DNA from: Leifsonia shinshuensis
GTDB lineage: Bacteria; Actinomycetota; Actinomycetes; Actinomycetales; Microbacteriaceae
NCBI RefSeq assembly: GCF_022606355.1
Contig: NZ_JAHHZQ010000003.1
Location: 496,001-560,000, forward strand
Direction of reading: 5' to 3'
DNA: 64,000 nt
The notes beneath the pieces are model-generated. The model saw nothing but the letters and a program-made list of their open reading frames with translations, was not told the origin of the DNA and ran no database searches. Numbering within the stretch: the stretch's first letter is position 1; each line of letters begins with the position of its first letter. The translations under genes were made by a program, and so were the position numbers. This document shows positions 1 through 6,694 of this stretch, piece after piece.

Positions 1-726
1 TTCGCCGAGAAGCTGCTCGCGCCGACGGTCGCCGAATGCACCGCCATCCTGGACCGGGGCGCCGAGACCGGCGCCCGAGTGCAGGTGTCGCTGCCGCGCC
101 TCTACGACGGATCGACGACCACCATCGTCGATACGATCGCGTCCGGCGTGCTCGGGCGCATCTCCTACGCCAGGGTCCGGCTCTCGCACCACGGCGCCAC
201 GGACGGCTGGTTGACCGACCGGTTCTTCGACCCCGCGGAGGCGGTCGGTGGCGCGCTGACGGATCTCGGCTGCCACCCCGTCTACCTGACTCAGCTCTTT
301 CTGGGACTCGACGTGTCCACCGTGTCCGCGACCTACGGCCGGCTCACCCAGCGGCGGGTCGAAGACAACGCCGTCGTGACCCTCGGCTACGAGGACGGCA
401 GGATCGGTGTCTGCGAGACCGGTTTCGTCACCCACGCCGACCCGTTCTCGATCGAGGTGCACGGCACGGACGCCGCCCTCCGGTTCGCCGAGGGGGACCC
501 GACGGTCACCCTCACCCAGCCTGGCGGCGTGCACACCCCCCTGCCGATCGCCGGAGACTCCACGTCGGCCTTCGACCAGTGGGTCGACCACATCGTGGCC
601 GGGACGTCGGCGACCGACAATCTGACCCGCGCCGTCGCACTGACGGATGTCGTCTCGGCCGCGAACGACGCGGCCTCGACCGGAACGACCCGGCACCTGA
701 ACGCCCGACTCCGCCACCACCTGTAA
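1..726 (+). CDS. Gfo/Idh/MocA family oxidoreductase, C-terminal part
   Basis: The reading frame is open from base 1 to a TAA at 724-726, so the start lies left of the window and 241 residues remain. What is visible is the C-terminal alpha/beta substrate domain of the Gfo/Idh/MocA NAD(P)-dependent sugar dehydrogenases, including the stretch GCHPVYLTQLF, the usual metal- or substrate-facing G-x-H-x-x segment. The Rossmann domain is outside. It lies 16 bases upstream of a second, complete family member on the same strand, with a sugar-acid dehydratase after that. An oxidative sugar or sugar-acid pathway is therefore likely (inference). The substrate cannot be read from the sequence. Confidence 0.85.
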   Translation, partial: FAEKLLAPTVAECTAILDRGAETGARVQVSLPRLYDGSTTTIVDTIASGVLGRISYARVRLSHHGATDGWLTDRFFDPAEAVGGALTDLGCHPVYLTQLFLGLDVSTVSATYGRLTQRRVEDNAVVTLGYEDGRIGVCETGFVTHADPFSIEVHGTDAALRFAEGDPTVTLTQPGGVHTPLPIAGDSTSAFDQWVDHIVAGTSATDNLTRAVALTDVVSAANDAASTGTTRHLNARLRHHL

Positions 727-742
727 CCGAAGGACCTGTTCA

Positions 743-1750
743 ATGACTGCACCATCCACCACTCCTATCCGCGTCGGCCTGATCGGCGGTGGCGGGATCG
801 CGGGCTTCCACATCGGGGGCTACGCGGGCTCGGCGGACCGGATCGCCATCACCGCGGTGGCGGACGCCCACGCCGAGACCGCGGCTCGGCGTGGAGCCGA
901 GCTCGGAGTGCCGCACTACCCCGGCATCCAGGAGCTCCTCGAGAACGAGGACGTCGACGCCGTCGACATCTGCCTTCCGCACCATCTCCACCGCGACGCG
1001 ATCATCACGGCGGCGAAGGCGGGCAAGCACATCCTGTGCGAGAAGCCGCTCTGCCTGACGCACGAGGAGGCCGCCGACGTCCGTTCCGCCGTCGAGGAAG
1101 CAGGTGTCGTGCTGATGTGCGCGCACAACCAGCTCTTCCTCCCCCCCGTCGCCGCCGCGCGTGCGATCATCGACAGCGGCGCCCTCGGCGACGTCTACGA
1201 GGTCAGGACCGCCGACTCGTTCCGGAGCGACATGACGCCGGAGACCATGGGCTGGCGCTCTCACGCTTCGACGGCGGGTGGCGGCGAGCTGATCGACACC
1301 GGGTATCACCCGGCGTACCTCCTGCTCCACCTGGCAGGCGCCACCCCCGAATCCGCAGTCGCCGTGCTCTCCACGCATCGGCTGCGCTGGATGGAGGGGG
1401 AGGACTCGGCGCAGGTCCTGTACACCTTCGACAACGGTGTGGTCGGGCACCTGACGACGTCCTGGGCGTATGAGCCTGCCCCCGGCGCCGAACGCTTCAG
1501 CGTGGTCGGCGAACGGGGATCCCTGTCGTCGGACGGCACATCGCTGGCGGTCGCGCTGAACGGACAGCCGGCCGAGACGATCACCTTCGAGGCCGTCGAC
1601 ACCTTCGTCGCCGAGATCGCGCACTTCGCCGACAGTGTCGCGGCCGCGACACGCCCGCTGCACTCCGAGAAGGAGGGCATCGAAGTTCTCGGGATGATCC
1701 TCGCCGCCTACGAGTCATCGCGAACGGCCGCCTTCGCATCCGTCCGGTGA
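743..1750 (+). CDS. Gfo/Idh/MocA family NAD(P)-dependent oxidoreductase
   Basis: This 335-residue protein is full length for the family. The N-terminal Rossmann fold carries a GGGGIAGFH nucleotide-binding loop near residues 13-21 and the family signature CEKPLCL near residues 96-102, with the conserved catalytic Lys of the EKP motif. The C-terminal half has the expected GGGELIDTGYHPAYLLLH helix with the substrate-binding His. Members oxidise or reduce sugars, inositols and sugar acids in the cytoplasm. The ATG at 743 follows the previous gene by 16 bases, and its stop overlaps the GTG/dehydratase region downstream, so the three genes probably form one transcript. Exact substrate unknown. Confidence 0.9.
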   Translation: MTAPSTTPIRVGLIGGGGIAGFHIGGYAGSADRIAITAVADAHAETAARRGAELGVPHYPGIQELLENEDVDAVDICLPHHLHRDAIITAAKAGKHILCEKPLCLTHEEAADVRSAVEEAGVVLMCAHNQLFLPPVAAARAIIDSGALGDVYEVRTADSFRSDMTPETMGWRSHASTAGGGELIDTGYHPAYLLLHLAGATPESAVAVLSTHRLRWMEGEDSAQVLYTFDNGVVGHLTTSWAYEPAPGAERFSVVGERGSLSSDGTSLAVALNGQPAETITFEAVDTFVAEIAHFADSVAAATRPLHSEKEGIEVLGMILAAYESSRTAAFASVR

Positions 1751-1779
1751 GCAGCAGCCGGGCGCGAGGACACGAGACC

Positions 1780-3495
1780 ATGACGACACTCCGCAGCAGC
1801 GAGTGGTACGCGGGGACCGACCGCAACGCCTACATCCACCGAGCGTGGATGCGGCGGGGGGTGCCGTCGAATGCGTTCGACGGGCGCCCGCAGATCGCGA
1901 TCGCGAACACCGCCTCGGATCTGACGCCGTGCAACGCCCACCTCAACGAGGTCGCGCAGTCCGTCAAGAACGGTGTGTATGAAGCGGGAGGCATACCGCT
2001 GGTGCTGCCGGTCGTGTCCCTCGGTGAGACCCAGGTGCGACCGACCGCCATGCTCTGGCGCAACATGGCCGCGATGGCCACGGAGGAGATGCTGAGGGCC
2101 AACCCCATCGACGGCGTCGTGCTCCTCGGCGGCTGCGACAAGACCATCCCTTCGCTGCTCATGGCCGCCGCCTCCGTCGACCTCCCCGCCGTGGTCGTGC
2201 CGGGCGGCCCGATGCTCTCCGGACACTTCCGCGGGGACGCTCTGGGCTGCGGCACGGACGTCTGGCGGTTGAGCGAGGAGGTTCGCGGCGGAACGCTCAG
2301 CACCACCGACTTCCTCACCTCCGAGTCGTCCATGATCCGCAGCAAAGGGCATTGCAACACCATGGGCACGGCCTCCACGATGGCCCTCGTCGCCGAAGCG
2401 CTCGGCGTCGTCCTCCCCGGGCTCGCCGGTACACCGGCGCCGGACGCACGCCTGCTCGAGGCGTCGCACGAGACCGGCCGGCTCGCCGTCGAGCTCGTCG
2501 CGGCGCAACGCCGCCCGTCCTCGTTCCTCACCGAGGCGAACTTCCACAACGCGATCGTCGCGCTGGCTGCGGTTGGAGGATCGACGAACGCGGTCGTGCA
2601 CCTGCTGGCGATCGCCGGCCGGCTCGGCATCGATCTCACCCTCGACGACTTCGACCGGATCGGAGCCGAGGTGCCGCTTCTCGTGAACCTCCAGCCCGCC
2701 GGGAAGTACCTGATGGACGATCTCTTCCGGGCCGGCGGGTTCTTGGCCGTCATGCGCGAGGTGCGCGACCTGCTCGATCCCACCGCCCTGACGGTGACAG
2801 GAAAGCCCTACGTCGACTATCTCGAGACAGCGCAGGTGTGGGATCCTAACGTGATCACTCCGCGTGACTCGCCCCTCCAGCCGGCGGCCGGAATCAGTGT
2901 CCTCCGAGGCAGCCTCGCCCCCGGTGGAGCAATCATCAAATCCGCAGCGGCGTCGCCTCATCTTCTGAAGCACACCGGGCGCGCGGTCGTTTTCGATTCG
3001 ATCGAGGACTTCCATGCGCGAATCGACGATCCTGATCTCGACATCGACGAGGACAGCATCATGGTTCTTCGCGGATGTGGTCCCAAGGGCTATCCCGGAA
3101 TGCCGGAAGTCTCGAACATGCCGTTGCCCGAGAAGCTTCTCAAGCGGGGCGTGCGCGACATCATCCGCGTCTGCGATGGGCGGATGTCGGGCACTGCCTA
3201 CGGCACCGTGGTCCTCCACGTCACGCCGGAATCCGCCGCGGGTGGCCCCCTTTCCCTCGTCAGGGACGGCGACCTGATTAGGCTCGACGTTCGAGGTCGT
3301 CGGATCGACCTGCTCGTGCCGGAGGAGGAGTTGGCGCTTCGAAATCCGCACAAGAACCTGGTCGACTCCTACGCGGCACCGACGCGAGGGTGGGAACGAC
3401 TCTACGTCGACCACGTTCTCCAAGCTGACGCCGGAGCTGACCTTGATTTCCTGCGGGGCTCCTCCGGCCCCGACGTCAGTCGGGAATCTCACTGA
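1780..3495 (+). CDS. IlvD/Edd family sugar-acid (pentonate-type) dehydratase
   Basis: About 571 residues, the size of dihydroxy-acid, arabonate and xylonate dehydratases. The three iron-sulfur cysteine motifs are present in order: TPCNAH, GGCDKTIPS and GHCNTMGTASTM. The last is typical of the family, and RGCGPKGYPGMPE is the C-terminal signature. These enzymes remove water from 2,3-dihydroxy acids to give 2-keto-3-deoxy acids. Linkage to two Gfo/Idh dehydrogenases points to a sugar-acid rather than branched-chain amino-acid role (inference). I prefer the ATG at 1780, preceded by a GAGGA about 10 bases upstream. An in-frame GTG at 1747 overlapping the previous stop would add 11 residues. Confidence 0.88.
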   Translation: MTTLRSSEWYAGTDRNAYIHRAWMRRGVPSNAFDGRPQIAIANTASDLTPCNAHLNEVAQSVKNGVYEAGGIPLVLPVVSLGETQVRPTAMLWRNMAAMATEEMLRANPIDGVVLLGGCDKTIPSLLMAAASVDLPAVVVPGGPMLSGHFRGDALGCGTDVWRLSEEVRGGTLSTTDFLTSESSMIRSKGHCNTMGTASTMALVAEALGVVLPGLAGTPAPDARLLEASHETGRLAVELVAAQRRPSSFLTEANFHNAIVALAAVGGSTNAVVHLLAIAGRLGIDLTLDDFDRIGAEVPLLVNLQPAGKYLMDDLFRAGGFLAVMREVRDLLDPTALTVTGKPYVDYLETAQVWDPNVITPRDSPLQPAAGISVLRGSLAPGGAIIKSAAASPHLLKHTGRAVVFDSIEDFHARIDDPDLDIDEDSIMVLRGCGPKGYPGMPEVSNMPLPEKLLKRGVRDIIRVCDGRMSGTAYGTVVLHVTPESAAGGPLSLVRDGDLIRLDVRGRRIDLLVPEEELALRNPHKNLVDSYAAPTRGWERLYVDHVLQADAGADLDFLRGSSGPDVSRESH

Positions 3496-3500
3496 AGTGG

Positions 3501-3564
3501 AGTCCCGGCGGGAAGTGGGCCGAGCGTCTTCCGCCACGTGGAGAGCGCACTCCCGCCGGGAGCT
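3501..3564. terminator. Inverted repeat after the sugar-acid operon
   Basis: AGTCCCGGCGGGAAGTG (3501-3517) pairs with CACTCCCGCCGGGAGCT (3548-3564) with one bulge and a roughly 30-base loop. It sits just after the dehydratase stop and before the convergent minus-strand genes, so it may act as a bidirectional terminator. There is no clear T tract. Confidence 0.4.
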
Positions 3565-3594
3565 CGGGCGTGAGCGCCAGCAACAACCCGGGTG

Positions 3595-4011
3595 CTACCG
3601 CTTGGCCCCACGCATCTCCACACGCGCACGACGCCGTATCTCCCTGATCTGCGAACCCGTCGGCTCGGGTTCACCTGGCAGGCGGAGCACGGCACCAGTC
3701 CTCCGATCAAGTCGGATCAGATCAGGGAAACCCTCGATGGTGACATACCCGGCAGCTCTCTCCTTCTTCTCCTTGAGCTTCCGGACGCCGAGCATGACCA
3801 GGCCGAACCCAACCCCGGTCCACGCGGTGATGAACATCGGCCAGAAATACGATGGGTCGTAATGGATGAGCCCGAAGCGGATCGGAATCGAGAGCAACGC
3901 CACCCCGAAACCGATAAAAACCGGAGGAATCGCTATGTCGTTGATCTCGTACGCCGAAAGCCCAGGCAACGGACGTGGGACCGTTCGATTCCCGGTCGGA
4001 TCATCGGCCAT
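3595..4011 (-). CDS. Small two-TM membrane protein, copy A of a duplicated gene
   Basis: A 138-residue protein starting MADDPTGN. A Pro-rich N-terminus (PLPGLSAYEIN) is followed by two hydrophobic segments at about residues 28-47 and 53-74, then a basic cytoplasmic-looking tail with KLKEKKERAAGYVT and RRRARVEMRG. It is unrecognised. It closely matches the protein at 5196-5603, with near identity in the C-terminal half, so the gene has been duplicated. The ATG at 4011 is chosen because it aligns with the copy B start and has an AGGAG about 10 bases upstream. A longer open frame to 4269 exists but is not supported. The start overlaps the end of a broken ORF by 11 bases. Confidence 0.65.
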   Translation of the reverse strand: MADDPTGNRTVPRPLPGLSAYEINDIAIPPVFIGFGVALLSIPIRFGLIHYDPSYFWPMFITAWTGVGFGLVMLGVRKLKEKKERAAGYVTIEGFPDLIRLDRRTGAVLRLPGEPEPTGSQIREIRRRARVEMRGAKR

Positions 4012-4170
4012 CACGTAACCACTCCTGTATCTGGCCGGTGCCGATCCCCGGGGGGTCCTCACTCTCGTCGAGCACCCACGTGAACGGCCCTCGTCTGGTG
4101 ATGATACCGAAATCGCCATACCAGAGCCGCTCGCCGACATATGCGGGATAGCACTCAACCGGTCAGTCAC
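4001..4170 (-). pseudogene. Frameshifted small ORF upstream of copy A
   Basis: A GTG at 4170 overlaps the stop of the 144-residue gene (GTGA) and reads VTDRLSAIP. After a one-frame shift the sequence continues as protein-like AYVGERLWYGDFGIITRRG and onward, ending EWLRDGR at a TGA at 4001-4003, 11 bases inside copy A. In its own frame this second part has no start codon before an upstream TGA at 4163-4165. I read it as a roughly 55-residue gene broken by a frameshift, or as a remnant of a longer one. The family is not recognised. The other possibility is chance open frame, but the aromatic-rich composition argues for former coding. Confidence 0.35.
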
Positions 4171-4598
4171 GGCTGAGCATGTGAGTCTTCTGCGGTATAT
4201 CCCCACGCCAAGGTCATGTACTCCCGGAAATTGCCGGACGCGCGAAGCGGAAGCCGAACGCGCCACCATTGATCCTGATCGTCGCCGTATGCGGGGCGTT
4301 TTGCGTCCGGAGTGAGCAACGCTTGCAGCTCGGTGTCCATCTTGGCTACGGCCGCGCTGAATTGCGCGAATTCAGGATGCGACCTGAGCTCCTGGCAATC
4401 GAGCAGCTCCTGGATCAGGGAGCGAATGCTCATGTCGTTGTCGTACTCCTCCGGTTCATCGTCATAGCCCTTATCGATCTCGGCGATGAGATCGGAATAG
4501 GCGCCCAGCACAACCTCCGGATCGCGATGGCTCAGTAGCGTCGACCGGCTGGACACGAATCGCGTGAAGTCGGAGAGGTACGACGCGTGGTCGGTCAT
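4167..4598 (-). CDS. Hypothetical acidic soluble protein
   Basis: A 143-residue protein starting MTDHASYL, with no signal peptide or TM segment. It is helical and acidic (DKGYDDEPEEYDNDMS), then WWRVRLPLRAS and a C-terminal EYMTLAWGY. The ATG at 4598 is chosen over a TTG at 4613 because GGAG stands 7 bases upstream. Family not recognised. Small size, acidity and position in a low-GC island beside a toxin-like fragment would fit an immunity-type protein, but that is inference from context only. Confidence 0.55.
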   Translation of the reverse strand: MTDHASYLSDFTRFVSSRSTLLSHRDPEVVLGAYSDLIAEIDKGYDDEPEEYDNDMSIRSLIQELLDCQELRSHPEFAQFSAAVAKMDTELQALLTPDAKRPAYGDDQDQWWRVRLPLRASGNFREYMTLAWGYTAEDSHAQP

Positions 4599-4718
4599 TT
4601 GTATTGCTCCCAAACATGATTCGCCGAGCGGGAGGTCGTAGAGAGGGGATCGGAATTCAGCAGAACTCTCCCTGGGATGGTCCGTACGGAAAATCGGGGC
4701 GCACGGTTCGCCCAGGAG

Positions 4719-5135
4719 TCATTCACGGACGAAAATGTGCTCATTTGTGGGGCCGTCGGGGTCGCCGGAGTTTATGACGAGTACAGTTCGGAAGTTGTCC
4801 CACTTCGAGCTGAAATCAAACCCGCGGCTGCCCACGTCCACACCGACGGTCGGGCCTTGGAAATTCGACAAACTCCACTTTCCTTGGCCAGTTGGAGGGT
4901 AGCCACCAGGGATGTCCCGGATAACGGCAGTCCCATCGTCACGGAAAACAGCGACGCCAGGCCCGCCATCGGAGTCGACCCACCTCCCTACGACGTCGGA
5001 GCGTGTCAGCTCGCCAGGGAGGTTCGATCGGACGAAGTATGCCGCCGCCAATCCAACGATGACCGTACCCACAACCAGGATGCAAATGGCCCAGCCGAGA
5101 CCGTGACGCCGCCAGCGAGTAGCCTTTTTCGTCAT
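4719..5135 (-). CDS. Hypothetical single-TM anchored protein
   Basis: 138 residues from MTKKATRWRR. A basic N-terminus precedes one TM segment (about residues 13-34, GWAICILVVGTVIVGLAAAY), giving an outside C-terminal domain. That domain reads like a small lipocalin- or META-like beta fold: VVGRWVDSDGGPGVAVFRDD, then GKWSLSNFQG. Such 'define a background value, scale a response' beta domains are common in uncharacterised actinobacterial lipoproteins. The name is not certain. A GTG start at 5186 would add 17 unlikely residues. It lies 60 bases downstream of copy B, same strand. Confidence 0.5.
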   Translation of the reverse strand: MTKKATRWRRHGLGWAICILVVGTVIVGLAAAYFVRSNLPGELTRSDVVGRWVDSDGGPGVAVFRDDGTAVIRDIPGGYPPTGQGKWSLSNFQGPTVGVDVGSRGFDFSSKWDNFRTVLVINSGDPDGPTNEHIFVRE

Positions 5136-5195
5136 TTTGGCAGCACCACTGTCCAGTCGATCGTGTGCGACGTGTCGCGCGTCCACGAACTCCGA

Positions 5196-5603
5196 CTACC
5201 GCTCACGCTCGCGCATTTCCGCACGCGCACGGCGCCGAATTGCTTTGATCTGCGAACCCGTCGGCTCGGGCTCACCTGGCATCCGAAGCACCGCACCCGT
5301 CTTTCGATCAAGTCGGATCAGATCAGGGAAGCCTGCGATGGTGACATAGCCCGCGGCTCTCTCCTTCTTCTCCTTGAGCTTCCGGAAGCCGAGTATTACC
5401 AGGCCGCACGCGATTCCCGTCCACGCGGTGATGGAGAGGGCCACGAATAGGGACAGATCGTGACCGAGAAAGCCAAACCGAATCGGTAGTGCGAGCAGCC
5501 CGATCCCGATGCCGAGAAAAGTTGGGGGAATCCCGATCTCGTTTATCTCGTACGCCGAGAGTCCTGGCAGCGGCTTCGGAAGCTTCGGGGCATCATCGGC
5601 CAT
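5196..5603 (-). CDS. Small two-TM membrane protein, copy B of a duplicated gene
   Basis: 135 residues from MADDAPKLPKPLPGLSAYEIN. It is a clear paralogue of the protein at 3595-4011: same Pro-rich N-terminus, two hydrophobic segments, then FRKLKEKKERAAGYVT and RLDRKTGAVLRMPGEPEPTG. DNA similarity is strongest over the C-terminal half (about 5207-5435 against 3601-3835). The ATG overlaps the stop of the upstream fragment by 11 bases, as copy A does, and both upstream frames end in RDGR. This shared junction suggests the unit '3' end of an upstream gene plus membrane protein' was duplicated. Function unknown. Confidence 0.65.
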   Translation of the reverse strand: MADDAPKLPKPLPGLSAYEINEIGIPPTFLGIGIGLLALPIRFGFLGHDLSLFVALSITAWTGIACGLVILGFRKLKEKKERAAGYVTIAGFPDLIRLDRKTGAVLRMPGEPEPTGSQIKAIRRRARAEMRERER

Positions 5604-5940
5604 CTCTCGACCCCCGAACCCAATTTCGGAGCGGTTCACCGATTCCTACAATGTTCAGCGCAACCCCGAGCGCCTTTGTCCCGTCCTCGATAATGTCCCC
5701 TGCTCTCGTCGCCACAAACAGCTTTCCTACCGCGCCCCCTGCCGGAACTGCAAGCCCGATGGTGTCCACGGTGCATTGCTGGGCTCGCCGCGGCCCATTG
5801 GCGCAGTCGTATGCCGTAGCCAGCCCTCCCGCAGCGTAGGCGACCAGGGCGGCCGGGGGAAAACCGAGCTCCACAAGTCCTGCGATCGCGCCGACAATAC
5901 CGACACCGTCGAAGAATGCATCTTCCCGCTCTTGCTTGGC
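5593..5940 (-). pseudogene. 5'-truncated gene fragment resembling a polymorphic-toxin pre-toxin region
   Basis: The open frame reads AFFDGVGIVGAIAGLVELG, then alternating Gly/Ala-rich helices and VGKLFVATRAGDIIEDGTK, ending RGSRDGR. Hydrophobic Ala/Gly helices followed by GKLFVATRAGD-type segments are typical of the region just before the C-terminal toxin domain in WXG/RHS-like secreted proteins (family knowledge, not a search). The frame can be extended to a GTG at 5979. However, the bases right of about 5940 read on the plus strand as part of an alpha/beta hydrolase, so the true N-terminal part is missing and this is a junction. No toxin domain follows. Confidence 0.45.
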
Positions 5941-6662
5941 CAGCCGCGGTGTCGCGGTGGTGCGCTTCGACAAGATCACTCACGTCGACACCCGGATGGC
6001 GACCGAGCCCGGCTTCACGGCAGGGGGACCGTGTCGGCCGCGAGCATCACGATCCCGGCGATCGAGGGATCGGCGGCGGCCACCCGGACGGTGGCCTTGC
6101 CCCCTCCGCTGATGCCGGCTACGAAGACGCGGGCGGGGTCGACCTCGGGCCCCTGCCGCGCGCCGCAGCACGCATCATCGACTACGTAGCCGGCATCGAA
6201 CCGGCAGCGGGCGGCTCCGACACCGTCGACGGGGCCGCCGACGCGATCGCCCGCACAGAGGACCCCGCGCTCTCACCCGGGACGCCCTCCACCGAGCTGC
6301 TCTTCGGATGGCCCGCGTCGTACTGGCTCGACTTGCGCGAGTTCGACCAGGTCGCCACCGCAGCAGCACTGAACCGGCCGATCCTCATCCTGCAGGGCGG
6401 GCGTGACTACCAGGTCACGGAGGCCGACGATCTGGCGGGCTGGCGCGCCGGCCTCGACGGGAGGCCAGGCGTGAGCATCCGGGTCTTCCCCGATGACGAC
6501 CACATGTTCTTCCGCGGCAGCGGCCCCTCCGCGCCGTCGGACTATCAGGTGGAGAACCACGTCGATCCCGCGGTGGTGGACGCGATAGTGGACTGGCTGG
6601 GGCCCGCTACCCGGCGGGGCGCCCTCCACCGCCTGTTGCCGCGCAAACCGCGCCAGGAGTAG
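5938..6662 (+). pseudogene. Alpha/beta hydrolase pseudogene with an inverted internal segment
   Basis: Three pieces of one serine hydrolase are visible. Plus strand, about 5938-6017: LASRGVAVVRFDKITHVDT and on to GFT. Minus strand, 6018-6158: PARVFVAGISGGGKA and on to AADTVPLP, holding the nucleophile elbow G-I-S-G-G. Plus strand from 6159: RAAARIIDYVAG, FGWPASYWLDLREFD, PILILQGGRDYQVT and DDDHMFF, with the catalytic Asp and His. Flipping 6018-6158 (141 bases, 47 codons) joins TVPLP to RAAAR exactly in frame. The first piece is in another frame and about 15-25 residues are missing there. The N-terminus is also lost, so the gene is dead. Confidence 0.75.
6018..6158. repeat. 9-bp inverted repeats bounding an inverted segment
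   Basis: CGGCAGGGG (6018-6026) and CCCCTGCCG (6150-6158) are perfect inverted copies at the exact borders of the segment that reads on the wrong strand inside the hydrolase pseudogene. Confidence 0.65.
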
Positions 6663-6694
6663 GGCGGACGCCTGGCAGACGCCCGCCCTACCGC

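Larger units (their letters stand above)
3595..5940 (-). other. Low-GC accessory island with a duplicated cassette
   Basis: All genes here are small and on the minus strand, and none matches core actinobacterial functions. Base composition drops: bases 4441-4500 hold 31 G+C of 60, against 47 of 60 at 2401-2460. The right edge runs into a truncated hydrolase gene. No transposase, integrase or direct-repeat target site was found. Confidence 0.5.

Noticed and set aside
3595-5940. Prophage or insertion element
   Set aside because: No transposase, integrase, structural phage gene or terminal repeats found; only composition and truncated neighbours suggest transfer.
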